DNA of 64,000 bases from Novosphingobium huizhouense. GTDB taxonomy: Bacteria > Pseudomonadota > Alphaproteobacteria > Sphingomonadales > Sphingomonadaceae. The notes under the pieces are model-generated. The model was not told where the DNA came from, did not search any database, and worked only from the letters and a program-made list of their open reading frames with translations. Each line of letters begins with the position of its first letter. Position 1 is the first letter of the stretch. The stretch covers positions 372,001 to 436,000 of the forward strand of contig NZ_JAILXZ010000001.1 in NCBI RefSeq assembly GCF_020179475.1, given 5' to 3'. A program made the position numbers and the translations under genes. Below, piece by piece: positions 34,810-43,517 of this stretch.

Positions 34810-35529
34810 TCACGACGGCGAACCGACGCCGCCGCTCGCGCCGCGCGGCGCCGCCGCGCTCTGGCCGTACTGCGCCTGCCAGATGGCGAGGTCGGCGCGG
34901 TACTTCTCGTACTTGCGGTAGAAGTCGTCGAACACGACCTCGATGTTGGGCAGGTTGACCACGGCGAAACCCTGGAGGTCGGCGGGCTTCACCGCCATCC
35001 CGTCGCGGCTCACCGCCAGCACCGCGTCGCAGAAATCCGAGATCGTCGGCGGCAGCGCGAAGTGGTTGTAGACCGACGTCATGTAGGCCTCGCGCTGCGG
35101 CACGAACTTGGCGCCGAACTTCTTGCGGAACTCGGCATCGACGGCCTTGTTGGTCGCGGTCAGCACCTTGGCGTTGCCGGTCAGGAATGCGCGATAGCGC
35201 ACGAGGATGTCGGCATGCTTGGGCGCGCTGCAATTGAGCGCGGCCACATTGTACGCCGAACGCAGGTTCCACAGCGCCTGGGCCGGGCTGATGTTGCGGT
35301 TGACCGACTGGCGCAGGCCCATCGCGTCGACCGGCGGGATCTCGAGCGTGTCGCTCGCGCCGTTGGGCGGCATCGGCTTGGGCGGGATCACCACGACCTT
35401 GGGCGGCGGCGGGGGCGGCGGCGGGGGCGGCGGAGCCTTGGCGCACGAGGCCAGCAGCACGGCAAGGCTGGTCGCGGCCAGCAACGGGACCGCGCGGAAC
35501 AGCGCCGCAGCGCGCTTCGTATTCGACAT
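34810..35529 (-). CDS. Lipoprotein with polyproline stretch, function unknown
   Basis: Predicted lipoprotein of 239 residues. The signal has Lys5/Arg6 and Arg12, and lipobox LLASC with modified Cys29. The mature protein begins with 11 consecutive prolines (33-43), encoded by CCG/CCC codons, then KVVVIPPKPMPP and a folded, mainly helical region of about 180 residues with two cysteines (CSAPKHAD and FCDAVLAV). I do not recognise a family. A polyproline run this long should need elongation factor EF-P for translation and could span the peptidoglycan or bind partners. A hairpin follows the gene. Confidence 0.7.
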   Translation of the reverse strand: MSNTKRAAALFRAVPLLAATSLAVLLASCAKAPPPPPPPPPPPKVVVIPPKPMPPNGASDTLEIPPVDAMGLRQSVNRNISPAQALWNLRSAYNVAALNCSAPKHADILVRYRAFLTGNAKVLTATNKAVDAEFRKKFGAKFVPQREAYMTSVYNHFALPPTISDFCDAVLAVSRDGMAVKPADLQGFAVVNLPNIEVVFDDFYRKYEKYRADLAIWQAQYGQSAAAPRGASGGVGSPS

Positions 35530-35619
35530 CGACACTCCCCCGGGAACCCGCGCAGCGCAAGATCGCGAAATGGCGAGATATTCTCCAGACCGGCCACGAC
35601 GATAGCGGCATCGACCGGC

Positions 35620-35659
35620 AATGAAAATGCCCGGCTGGCGCCGACCGCCAACCGGGCAT
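35620..35659 (-). terminator. Intrinsic terminator after the BAX-inhibitor-1 gene
   Basis: On the minus strand a 14-bp stem made of 8 bp (ATGCCCGG/CCGGGCAT), one T-G wobble and 5 bp (TGGCG/CGCCA) closes a 5-nt loop at 35627-35659. It is followed by TTTTCATT. It lies 28 nt after the stop of the 35688-36428 gene and separates it from the polyproline lipoprotein. Confidence 0.8.
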
Positions 35660-35687
35660 CGCAAATCTGTGCGCAGATAACGTGCGA

Positions 35688-36428
35688 TCAGCGACGGTCG
35701 CCCATGAACTGCAGCAGGAAGGTGAACATGTTGATGAAGTCGAGATACAGCGTCAGCGCGCCCATCACCACCGCCTTGCCCGCGAATTCGGTGCCGGCGA
35801 GGTAGGCGTACTGGTCCTTGAGCCGCTGCGTGTCATAGGCGGTCAGGCCTGCGAAGATCAGCACGCCAAGGAAGCTGATGCCCCAGGCAAGGCCCGGCGA
35901 CTGCAGGAAGATGTTGATCAGCGACGCGATCAGGATGCCGAACAGCCCCATGATCAGGAACGTGCCCATCCCCGACAGGCTCTTCTTCGTGGTGTAGCCG
36001 AACAGGCTCAGGCCCGCGAAGGCGCCCGCCGTGGCGAAGAACGTCGCCGCGATCGAAGGGCCGGTGTAGACGAAGAAGATCGACGACAGGCTCATGCCCA
36101 TGACCACGCTGAAGGCCCAGAACAGCCCGCGCACCGCATTGGTCGACAGGCGGTTGATGCCGAAGCTCATGATCATGACGAAGGCCAGCGGGGCAAGCGC
36201 CACCAGCCAGCGCAGCGGCGTGCCGAACACCGCCGCGGCCGCCCCGGTCGTCGCGAACAGCAGCGCGACGATGCCCGAGAGCAGGATGCCCGAGGCCATG
36301 TAATTGTAGATCGACAGCATGTAGCGCCGCAGACCCGCGTCGAAGACCTCGCTGCGGCTGGTGGCGCCCGAAAGGCTCGGAGACGCGCCGAAGCCCGTCC
36401 GGGGCTGAGGGTCGTTCCAGTTTGCCAT
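35688..36428 (-). CDS. BAX inhibitor-1 / YccA family membrane protein
   Basis: Inner-membrane protein of 246 residues with seven hydrophobic segments between residues 45 and 240. The family landmarks are the loop after the first helices (GTPLRWLVALAP), GRSLFGYTT-like text (here GLSLFGYTTKKSL), and the C-terminal FAGLTAYDTQRLK and ALTLYLDFINMF. Members such as YccA/YbhL modulate FtsH proteolysis or conduct Ca2+; the exact role here is unknown. The start gives a short polar N-terminus (MANWNDPQPR). A strong intrinsic terminator ends the transcript. Confidence 0.9.
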   Translation of the reverse strand: MANWNDPQPRTGFGASPSLSGATSRSEVFDAGLRRYMLSIYNYMASGILLSGIVALLFATTGAAAAVFGTPLRWLVALAPLAFVMIMSFGINRLSTNAVRGLFWAFSVVMGMSLSSIFFVYTGPSIAATFFATAGAFAGLSLFGYTTKKSLSGMGTFLIMGLFGILIASLINIFLQSPGLAWGISFLGVLIFAGLTAYDTQRLKDQYAYLAGTEFAGKAVVMGALTLYLDFINMFTFLLQFMGDRR

Positions 36429-36562
36429 AATGCTCGTTTCACTCCATGCAGAGCCGGGATCGGCTCCGATGCCAGCGAATATCGCGCTTGATGCGCCGGG
36501 TTTCAAGCGAAACCGGAAACGGGCTTTCGTGACAAATTGTAAATCGCGCGGTCGGTTCGCGG

Positions 36563-37360
36563 TCAGGATTTGCGGGCTTCTCGCGTCATCTCGGCGCTGC
36601 GGTCGCGCGCCGCGCGCAAGGTGTCGGTCATCAGCGCGACCAGGCGCCCTTCGGCATCGAGCACGTCGATGCCCTTCTGCGTCGTCCCGCCGGGACTTGC
36701 GACGCGGCGGGCGAGCTCGCCCGGCGCGTGCGGCGATTGCGCCGCCAGCAGCGCCGCGCCCTCGACCATCGCCAGCGCCAGCCGGTCCGCCTGCTCGCGC
36801 GGCAGGCCGAGGTCCGTGGCGCCTTGCGCCAGCGCGTCGATGAAGCGGTAGACGAAGGCGGGGCCCGAGCCGGCGAGCGCGGTCACGAGGTCCATCTGGT
36901 CCTCGCCCGAGAGCCACTCGGCCTGCCCCAGCGGCGCCATCAGCCGATCGGTCCGGTCGCGCGCCGCGCCATCGGCGTCGCCGACGAGCGCGATCGGCGA
37001 CTTGCCGAGCGCCACGGCGAGATTGGGCATGACCCGCACGATCGCGCCCGCCGCGGGAAAGGCCGCGCGCAGCGTCTCGAGGTCGACCCCGGCGAGGATC
37101 GAGAGCAGCAGCGTGCCCTCGCCCACGTGCGGCGCGACCGCGGCGGCGCTGGCCGCGAACTGTTGCGGCTTGAACCCGATCAGCACGACCTCGGCGGGGG
37201 CTTCGCCATCCGGGGCCGCGCGCAGCAGCCGCACGCCGTCGGGCGCTGCGTCGAGGAATGGATCGACCACGGTGAAGTCGCTCGCCGCAAGGCCGCCGGC
37301 AAGCCAGCCGGCAAGCATCGCGCCGCCCATGTTGCCGCAGCCAAACTGGAGGATGCGCAT
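36563..37360 (-). CDS. proC: Pyrroline-5-carboxylate reductase
   Basis: Last step of proline synthesis, NAD(P)H-dependent reduction of pyrroline-5-carboxylate. It is 265 residues. The dinucleotide motif is QFGCGNMGGAMLAGWL (5-20). IGFKPQQ, LSILAGVDLETL and RVMPNLAVALGKS follow, and the C-terminal signature ALAGSGPAFVYRF and VASPGGTTQKGIDVLD is complete. It starts 12 nt after the YbjN gene stop and is therefore probably co-transcribed with it, a common alphaproteobacterial pairing. Confidence 0.95.
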   Translation of the reverse strand: MRILQFGCGNMGGAMLAGWLAGGLAASDFTVVDPFLDAAPDGVRLLRAAPDGEAPAEVVLIGFKPQQFAASAAAVAPHVGEGTLLLSILAGVDLETLRAAFPAAGAIVRVMPNLAVALGKSPIALVGDADGAARDRTDRLMAPLGQAEWLSGEDQMDLVTALAGSGPAFVYRFIDALAQGATDLGLPREQADRLALAMVEGAALLAAQSPHAPGELARRVASPGGTTQKGIDVLDAEGRLVALMTDTLRAARDRSAEMTREARKS

Positions 37361-37372
37361 CGCCCGCTCGCC

Positions 37373-37876
37373 TCAGGCTTCGCCGGCGGCGTCGACCAGC
37401 GCGCTCGCCAGCGCGTCGGCAGGGCTCTTGTCACCCCACAGGATGAACTGGAACGCGGGGTAGAAGCGGTCGCATTCGTCGATCGCCGCCTCGATCGCCG
37501 ACTGCGCCTGGCCAAGGCTGAGCAGTCCGTCGTCGCCGAGCATCAGCGCGTGGCGGTAGAGCAGCACCGAACCGTTTGACCAGACGTCGAAATGGCCCAG
37601 CCAGACCTGCTCGTTGATCAGCGCCATCACCTCGTAGACCGAGGCGCGCTTGTCGTCGGGAACGCGGATGTCGGGCAGGCACAGGATCTGCAGCACGTGA
37701 TCCTCGGTGCGCCACACGCAGCGCACCTGATAGGTTGCCCAGGAGCCCTGGATCTCGCCGTGGATCTCGTCGTCGGAGACGAACTCGCAGGGCCAGCCGC
37801 GCGCCTCGAACAGCGAGGCGAGCATATCGACGGGCGCCGCATCGTCGCGTTCGCTGTCGTCGTGACCGGTCCGCAT
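37373..37876 (-). CDS. YbjN domain-containing protein
   Basis: Protein of 167 residues with the YbjN fold. WPCEFVSDDEIHGEIQGSW and the paired strands YQVRCVW and HVLQILCLPDI are typical, then a helix (SVYEVMALINEQVWLGHF) and FDVWSNGSVLLYRHAL. The family resembles type III secretion chaperones; proposed roles include sensory transduction, none proved. The start at 37876 begins just before the conserved part; a longer frame is not supported. Its promoter must lie in the 225-nt gap upstream (37877-38101), where I see only an AT-rich TATATAAG stretch near 37998. Confidence 0.8.
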   Translation of the reverse strand: MRTGHDDSERDDAAPVDMLASLFEARGWPCEFVSDDEIHGEIQGSWATYQVRCVWRTEDHVLQILCLPDIRVPDDKRASVYEVMALINEQVWLGHFDVWSNGSVLLYRHALMLGDDGLLSLGQAQSAIEAAIDECDRFYPAFQFILWGDKSPADALASALVDAAGEA

Positions 37877-38101
37877 TGTCGCTCTCCGGGGCCGGGGCCC
37901 ATGGCGGCCGGGACGATCCCGGCGCACGCTCACCGGTTCCTTCGCCAAGTAAGCTCCGATGAACAATCACAGGTTAACAGCCGCTTGGGCAAAACTATAT
38001 AAGCCTGTGCAAAAGCTGTGGACACACCGCGGCCGCGCGGGGGGAACGCGCGGGGCGCCGGTTCGGTTTCGGCCCGGCTTCCGCGCGGCTTCACCCCCCG
38101 C

Positions 38102-40405
38102 TCAATCGAGCGCGAGCGGGTCCACCGCCTGGCCCGCCGGGCTCGTCCACTGGTAGCTCGAGACCCCGTCCTTCTTCAGCGTGCGGACGAAGTCCTGCGC
38201 CGCGGCGTCGCTTTCGAACGGACCGGTCAGCAGGCGGAAATTGCCGCGCCACGCGCTCAGATAGGGCTTGCGCGCCTTGAGCGCCCCCGCCTCCTTGACC
38301 AGGCCGCGCCATTCCTTGCCCATCTGGTCGCGGTTGCCGCCGCTCAGCACCTGGACCCAGATCCGGCTGGGATGGCTCGGGCCCGCCTTGGACTTGGCGT
38401 CCTTGGCGCCCTTGCCGCCCTTTCCATCCTTCGCATCCTTGGCGCCCTTCGTATCCTTGGCGTCCTTGCCGCTCTTCGCGTCCTTGGCGGACTTCGCGCC
38501 CTTGCCCCCCTTGGCGTCGCTGTCCTCATCGACCTGCGCGACGCGCACCTCGCGCTCGGTGGTGCGCGAGACGGCGGTCGGTCCGTCGGGACGCTCGCCG
38601 CGCGCGCCTGTCCGGCCGGCCGCCTTCGCCGACTTGCCGTCCTTGGCGGCAGGCGCCTCGTCCGCGGCGACCTTGGCGCCCTTGCCCGGAGCGGCGACCG
38701 GCGAGGACGCAGCGACCGCCGGCTTGGGCGGCGCCGAACGGCCGCGCGGCCGGATCGTCGCGAGGTCGACCGCCGCAACCGCGCTGCGCTGTTCCTCCTC
38801 GGGCGCGCGGAAACCGTCGAACAAGGCGCGGAAGTCGGCCGCCGGCGGCGCCGCCTCGGCGCTCTCGGTCGGCACCGGGCCGGCGACGACGGGCGCAGGC
38901 GCCGGGCGCGGCCCGGGGGCGGGGCTCGGCGCGGGAACAGGGCTCGGCCCCACCGCAACCGGAGCGCCCGCAACCGGGCCGGCGGTAGCCGGGCTGCCCG
39001 CCACCGGACCGGCCGTAATCGCGCCGCTCGCAGGCTGGGCGGACGGCGGTAGCGGCTGGACCTGCCGGCGCGTGACCGGAATCGTGGTGACCCGCGGCGG
39101 CGGTGCGGCGCCCGGCGCCATGTCGATCCGCGCGAGCGGATAGGGCGCAGCAACCGAAGGCGCGCGCGCCGCCGTGCCCGGATCGGCCGGGGACGCAGCC
39201 GTCGCCAGCGAAGAAGAGGCGCCCGGCGTCGGCTGAACGACCGGCACCGCGACGCTCGCCGCGGCGACCTGCGCCCCGGTCTGCGCGCCCGTCTGCCCCC
39301 CCGTCTGCGCATACCCCTGCGCTGCGGCTTGCGGGACCGCGGCAAGCGTCGGAGCCGGGGGCACCGTCGTGTTCGCCACCTGCGTCCCCGCCTGCGTCGC
39401 TGCCTGCCGGGGCGGTGTGGCCAGCGCGAGCTGCTGGTCGCGGCCGGGCCGGCGGCGCTTGTCGCGGCTCGCCACTTGCGCGCCCTTCTGCGCGCCATTG
39501 CCGCCGAGCGCCGCGCCGGCCGGGATCAGCCCCTGGTCGATGCGCGGTGCGCGCGGGTGGAGCGCGGCATATTCGGCGATCTTGGGGTCGTCGCGGCCGA
39601 TGTCGGCGGCGCGCGGGAAGCGGCCGAGGTTGGCCGCCGCCGCCTGCTGCGCCGCGGTCAGGCGCGGCATGAAGCGCAAATAGGGTGCAATCCCGGCGGC
39701 AAGGTCCTGCGGCATCGAGGCATAGGCGACCGAGACCGCCTCGTCGGGATTGCCGGTGATCGCCATGATGAAGGTGCGCGCCCGCCAGGCCGCGCGATCC
39801 TGGCGCTGGACCAGCGGCGCCAGCGTCGCTTCGGCGCCGCGGCGGTCGCCGGCGATGGCGAGGCTGACCGCCTGGCGGCGCACCAGTTCGTCGCTGCCGC
39901 CGCGCGCCAGCGCCTGCTGGTAGAGCCGCTGCGCCGCCGCATTGTCGCCGACCAGATCATAGGCAAGGCCGCGGTCGGCGGCGAACGGCATCAGGTCGGC
40001 GCCCGCAGCCTGGGCTTCGTCGAAGTAGCGGATCGCGTCGGTCGGGCGGTCGGCGCGCAGCATCGCGGTCGCGATCTGCGCCTTCACCTGCCCGTTGCCG
40101 GGCGCGATCTCGTTGGCGCGCGAGAAGAAGCCGACCGCAGCGTCGGTATCGCCCAGTTGCAGCGCGGCGGTGCCGGCGTCGATCAGCGCGGTCAGGTTGC
40201 GCGGATCGCGCGCCAGCCGGGTCAGCGCGGCATTGAGCGCCTGGCTCGGCGAGACCGCGCCAGGCCCCGTCGGCTGCACCACCGGCTGGGCGAGTGCGCC
40301 GCCAAGAGGGGCGAGCGCGAGCGGCGCCGCGGCGAGCGCAAGCGCGACAGCGTCCGCGCGGCAGCGCGTGACAGGGACTTGGCGGCTGACGGTTCGGCGC
40401 TTCAT
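38102..40405 (-). CDS. TPR and SPOR domain protein downstream of ftsZ
   Basis: Periplasmic protein of 767 residues with a signal peptide ending near GGALAQ (about 40). Residues about 48-260 form TPR-like helices (NLTALIDAGTAALQLGDTDA and following). A long Ala/Pro/Gln/Thr-rich linker and then a Lys/Asp/Gly/Ala tract of KDAK and GAKD-like repeats (about 630-680) lead to a C-terminal SPOR domain (about 690-760; RIWVQVLSG, KPYLSAWRGNFRLLTGPF). SPOR domains bind denuded septal glycan, so a role in division or septal remodelling is likely. It follows ftsZ by 115 nt, consistent with that. A short hairpin lies between. Confidence 0.8.
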   Translation of the reverse strand: MKRRTVSRQVPVTRCRADAVALALAAAPLALAPLGGALAQPVVQPTGPGAVSPSQALNAALTRLARDPRNLTALIDAGTAALQLGDTDAAVGFFSRANEIAPGNGQVKAQIATAMLRADRPTDAIRYFDEAQAAGADLMPFAADRGLAYDLVGDNAAAQRLYQQALARGGSDELVRRQAVSLAIAGDRRGAEATLAPLVQRQDRAAWRARTFIMAITGNPDEAVSVAYASMPQDLAAGIAPYLRFMPRLTAAQQAAAANLGRFPRAADIGRDDPKIAEYAALHPRAPRIDQGLIPAGAALGGNGAQKGAQVASRDKRRRPGRDQQLALATPPRQAATQAGTQVANTTVPPAPTLAAVPQAAAQGYAQTGGQTGAQTGAQVAAASVAVPVVQPTPGASSSLATAASPADPGTAARAPSVAAPYPLARIDMAPGAAPPPRVTTIPVTRRQVQPLPPSAQPASGAITAGPVAGSPATAGPVAGAPVAVGPSPVPAPSPAPGPRPAPAPVVAGPVPTESAEAAPPAADFRALFDGFRAPEEEQRSAVAAVDLATIRPRGRSAPPKPAVAASSPVAAPGKGAKVAADEAPAAKDGKSAKAAGRTGARGERPDGPTAVSRTTEREVRVAQVDEDSDAKGGKGAKSAKDAKSGKDAKDTKGAKDAKDGKGGKGAKDAKSKAGPSHPSRIWVQVLSGGNRDQMGKEWRGLVKEAGALKARKPYLSAWRGNFRLLTGPFESDAAAQDFVRTLKKDGVSSYQWTSPAGQAVDPLALD

Positions 40406-40471
40406 CGGGCCCACCCCATAGCGGCAGCGACCTTAAGCGGCGGCAACGGGGCCGCCGGCGGAGGGTCGCGA

Positions 40472-40494
40472 CGCTCCCCGCGTTCGGGGGAGCG
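40472..40494. other. Hairpin between ftsZ and the SPOR gene
   Basis: A perfect 8-bp stem (CGCTCCCC at 40472-40479 with GGGGAGCG at 40487-40494) closes a 7-nt loop, 26 nt after the ftsZ stop. There is no T-run on the minus strand. It could stabilise the ftsZ mRNA 3' end or attenuate reading into the SPOR gene. Confidence 0.45.
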
Positions 40495-40520
40495 CCGCGC
40501 CCTGGTTCGTGGACTTCGGC

Positions 40521-42053
40521 TTACTGGTTGTTCTGGCGGCCGAGGAAGCGCGGGATGTTGAGCGAGCCGCCCTCTTCCTGGGCTTCGTCGTCGCCGCTCC
40601 GCGCCGCGCCGCGCGAGAGGTTCGCCATGCGCTCGAACAGCGTGCTGCCGGCGGCCGGACGCGCCGGCGCGGGCTGCGCCGCGGGCGCAGGTGCGGCGCG
40701 TCCGAAACGCGAAGGCGCCGGTTGTTCCTCGGCCGGCCCGAGCTGAAGCTCGTCGGCGAGCGGGGTGGCAGGGGCCGGCTCGGCCTGCTCCTCGCTGAGG
40801 TCGAGCGTCAGGTCGAGCGCTTCCTCTTCGGCCGGCTGCGGCTCGAGCGAGGCGAAACCCGGCTGGACCGGCGCCGCGGGCGCGCCCGTCCATGCGGCGG
40901 GCGCCGCGGCGGGCTGTGCAGGCGCGGCGGGATGGGCGGGCGCGGCCTGGGGCACCGGCGCAGGGGCGGGTTCGGCCTGTGCGATCGGTGCGGCAGGCGC
41001 GCGCGCCGGCGCCGCGCCGGGGAAGGCTGGCCCGCGCGAGGCGCCGGGGATCGCGGCGGGACGCGCGGCGATCTCGGCCTGCTCGGCGCTCTGCTCGATG
41101 CCGGTGGCGACGACCGAGACGCGGATCTTGCCGTCGAGATCGGGGTTGAAGGCGCTGCCCCAGATGATGTTGGCGTTGGGGTCGACCAGCTCGCGGATGT
41201 GGTTGGCCGCCTCGTCGACTTCGAGCAGCTTCATGTCGTCCCCGCCGATGATCGAGATGATCACGCCCTTGGCGCCCTGCATCGACACGCCGTCGAGCAG
41301 CGGATTGGCGATCGCGCGTTCGGCGGCTTCGAGCGCGCGGTTGGGGCCTTCGCCTTCGCCCGTGCCCATCATCGCCTTGCCCATCTCGCCCATCACCGAG
41401 CGCACGTCGGCGAAATCGAGGTTGATCAGGCCCGGCATCACCATCAGGTCGGTAATCGAGCGCACCCCCTGCTGCAGCACTTCGTCCGCGAGCATGAACG
41501 CTTCCTTGAACGTCGTCTCGGCCTTGGCGACGAGGAACAGGTTCTGGTTGGGAATGACGATCAGCGTATCGACGTGCTTCTGCAGCTCCTCGATGCCGCT
41601 TTCGGCAGCGCGCATCCGGCGCGTGCCTTCGAACAGGAACGGCTTGGTCACCACGCCCACGGTCAGCACGCCCTTGCGGCGCGCCGCCTCGGCGATCACC
41701 GGCGCGGCGCCGGTGCCGGTGCCCCCGCCCATCCCGGCGGCGATGAACACCATGTGCACGCCCTCGAGCGAGCGCTCGATGTCCTCAAGCGTTTCCTCCG
41801 CCGCGGCGCGGCCGACTTCGGGCCGTGCGCCCGCGCCGAGGCCCTGCGTGATGTCGGGGCCGAGCTGGATGCGGGTGTCCGCGATCGAGTTGTTGAGCGC
41901 CTGCGCGTCGGTGTTGACGACGATGAAGTCGACCCCCTCGATCCCGGCGCGGATCATGTTGGCAATGGCGTTGCCGCCCGCCCCGCCCACGCCGATCACC
42001 GTGATGCGCGGACGAAGCTCGTCGATCGCCGGCGGTCCGATGTTGATGCTCAT
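40521..42053 (-). CDS. ftsZ: Cell division protein FtsZ
   Basis: Tubulin-like GTPase of 510 residues that forms the Z ring. The tubulin signature GGGTGTG lies at 109-115 after FIAAGM, and the synergy-loop region [11 protein letters not shown] (here [13 protein letters not shown]) is present. The globular part ends near residue 320. A disordered Ala/Pro-rich linker of about 165 residues follows, longer than in E. coli and typical of Alphaproteobacteria. The C-terminal partner-binding peptide is [10 protein letters not shown]. ftsA is 176 nt upstream, the widest gap in the cluster, so ftsZ probably has its own promoter there. Confidence 0.97.
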   Translation of the reverse strand: MSINIGPPAIDELRPRITVIGVGGAGGNAIANMIRAGIEGVDFIVVNTDAQALNNSIADTRIQLGPDITQGLGAGARPEVGRAAAEETLEDIERSLEGVHMVFIAAGMGGGTGTGAAPVIAEAARRKGVLTVGVVTKPFLFEGTRRMRAAESGIEELQKHVDTLIVIPNQNLFLVAKAETTFKEAFMLADEVLQQGVRSITDLMVMPGLINLDFADVRSVMGEMGKAMMGTGEGEGPNRALEAAERAIANPLLDGVSMQGAKGVIISIIGGDDMKLLEVDEAANHIRELVDPNANIIWGSAFNPDLDGKIRVSVVATGIEQSAEQAEIAARPAAIPGASRGPAFPGAAPARAPAAPIAQAEPAPAPVPQAAPAHPAAPAQPAAAPAAWTGAPAAPVQPGFASLEPQPAEEEALDLTLDLSEEQAEPAPATPLADELQLGPAEEQPAPSRFGRAAPAPAAQPAPARPAAGSTLFERMANLSRGAARSGDDEAQEEGGSLNIPRFLGRQNNQ

Positions 42054-42229
42054 GTCGGTCTCTCCCTCAGCGGGTCAGATGGGTCGCGCGACGCGTGCGA
42101 CGCAGCGCAAGGCAGGTTTGCCCGAGCTTTGGCACACAACGTTTCCCCGAAGCAAAGTTAAACTCGGCTTTTCCACAGGATGGAGTGGCGAAACGCCCCG
42201 TATTCCCGCCGATCCGGGCCACGCCGGGG

Positions 42230-43513
42230 TCAAAAGTATTCACGCAGCGCGCGCCACACGCGATTGATCAACTTCGTGCCCCGATAGCCGCTTTCGGCGG
42301 GGTTCCATTTCGGCCCGACCGCGCGGATGTCGACCGGGTCGGCCGCGGCGTAGAGCACCAGCCCGACCAGCGTCGATGAGCTTGGCGTGGCATGGCCCGG
42401 GGGCAGCCCGAGCATCGTCGGCGGCGAGCCGATGCGGACGGGCCGGCCCAGCGCCGCTTGCGCGAAATCGGCAAGGCCCGGCAGCTGCGCCCCGCCCCCG
42501 GTGAGCACCACCTGCTGCCCGCTCTGGCCGGTAAAACCCATCGCCTTCAACGCCTTGGCCACCTCTTCGGTGAAGCGCCCGAGCTGCTGGGTGATGACCG
42601 AGATCAGCTCGGCGCGCGGAATCCGGTTCTTGTCGTCGGCGTGGCGCGCGACCGGCCCGCCTTCGGGATCGCCGGGCGCGTTGACCGGGATCATCTCGCG
42701 ATGGTCGGCGGGACTGGCGATGGCCGAGCCCGACATGCACTTCAGCCGTTCGGCCTGGTAGCGGCGGATGCCGAAGGCCGAGGCGATCGCGTCGGTGATG
42801 TCGCCCGAGCCGAACGGCACCACCTGCATGCCCAGCAGCATGCCCGCGGCATAGACCGACACGGTCGTCACTTCGGCGCCGAATTCGACCAGCGCCACGC
42901 CCAGCTCGCGCTCCTCGGGGCTGAGGCAGGCGTGCCCCGCCGCCACCGGCGAGCCGACCACCGCCTCGACCTTGAGGTGCGCGTTCTCGACCGTTTCCTT
43001 GATGTTGCGCACCGGCGCGCCATCGGCGAGCATCACATGGATGTCGACCGCGAGCCGCTCGGCATGGAGCCCCTTGGGGTTGGGCACGCCGTGCGCGCCG
43101 TCGAGCGTATAGTGCGCGGGCTGGGCGTGAAGCACGGTGCGCCCGTCGGGCTGGATCACCTCGCGCCCGGCGACGAGCAGGTGCTCGATGTCGTCCTGCT
43201 CGATCCGCCGCCCGCCCACTTCGACCTCGACCTTGGCGGTGGTGCTGACCAGCCCCGCGCCCGAGCAGCCGATCCACACCGACTGGACGCTCGCATTGGC
43301 CATCTTCTCGGCGCGCTCGATCGCATCGCGCACCGAATGGGTCGCGGCCTGCATGTCGGTGACATAGCCGCGCTTGATTCCCTGGCTGGCGCGATGGCCC
43401 GAGCCGAGCACGACCATCTCGCCCGTTTCGGACAGCCCGGCGATCATCGCCGAGGTGCGGAACGAGCCGAGGTTGACGGCGGCAAAGACCTTGGTGATGC
43501 GCGGTACGGCCAT
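42230..43513 (-). CDS. ftsA: Cell division protein FtsA
   Basis: Actin-like membrane tether of FtsZ, 427 residues. FAAVNLGSFRTSAMIA near residue 10 is the phosphate-1 loop (with Asn/Ser in place of the more common Asp-Gly). GVALVEFGAEVTTVSVYAAG, with Glu-Phe-Gly where Asp-xGxGT is usual, is the phosphate-2 loop. VVLTGGGAQLPGLADF is the adenosine motif. The C-terminal amphipathic helix LINRVWRALREYF is the membrane-targeting sequence. The start at 43513 gives the conserved N-terminus and leaves 4 nt to ftsQ. It is coupled to ftsQ and followed by ftsZ. Confidence 0.95.
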   Translation of the reverse strand: MAVPRITKVFAAVNLGSFRTSAMIAGLSETGEMVVLGSGHRASQGIKRGYVTDMQAATHSVRDAIERAEKMANASVQSVWIGCSGAGLVSTTAKVEVEVGGRRIEQDDIEHLLVAGREVIQPDGRTVLHAQPAHYTLDGAHGVPNPKGLHAERLAVDIHVMLADGAPVRNIKETVENAHLKVEAVVGSPVAAGHACLSPEERELGVALVEFGAEVTTVSVYAAGMLLGMQVVPFGSGDITDAIASAFGIRRYQAERLKCMSGSAIASPADHREMIPVNAPGDPEGGPVARHADDKNRIPRAELISVITQQLGRFTEEVAKALKAMGFTGQSGQQVVLTGGGAQLPGLADFAQAALGRPVRIGSPPTMLGLPPGHATPSSSTLVGLVLYAAADPVDIRAVGPKWNPAESGYRGTKLINRVWRALREYF

Positions 43514-43517
43514 CGGG

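Noticed and set aside
38102..40405. Lys-rich tract of the SPOR protein as a DNA-binding histone-like domain
   Set aside because: The protein has a signal peptide and a SPOR domain, so the tract is expected in the periplasm.
40472..40494. Hairpin after ftsZ as an intrinsic terminator
   Set aside because: No T-run on the coding strand; listed only as a structure.
42158..42162. TTAAC half-site in the ftsA-ftsZ gap as a CtrA box
   Set aside because: A CtrA site needs TTAA-N7-TTAA; the second half is missing at the right distance.
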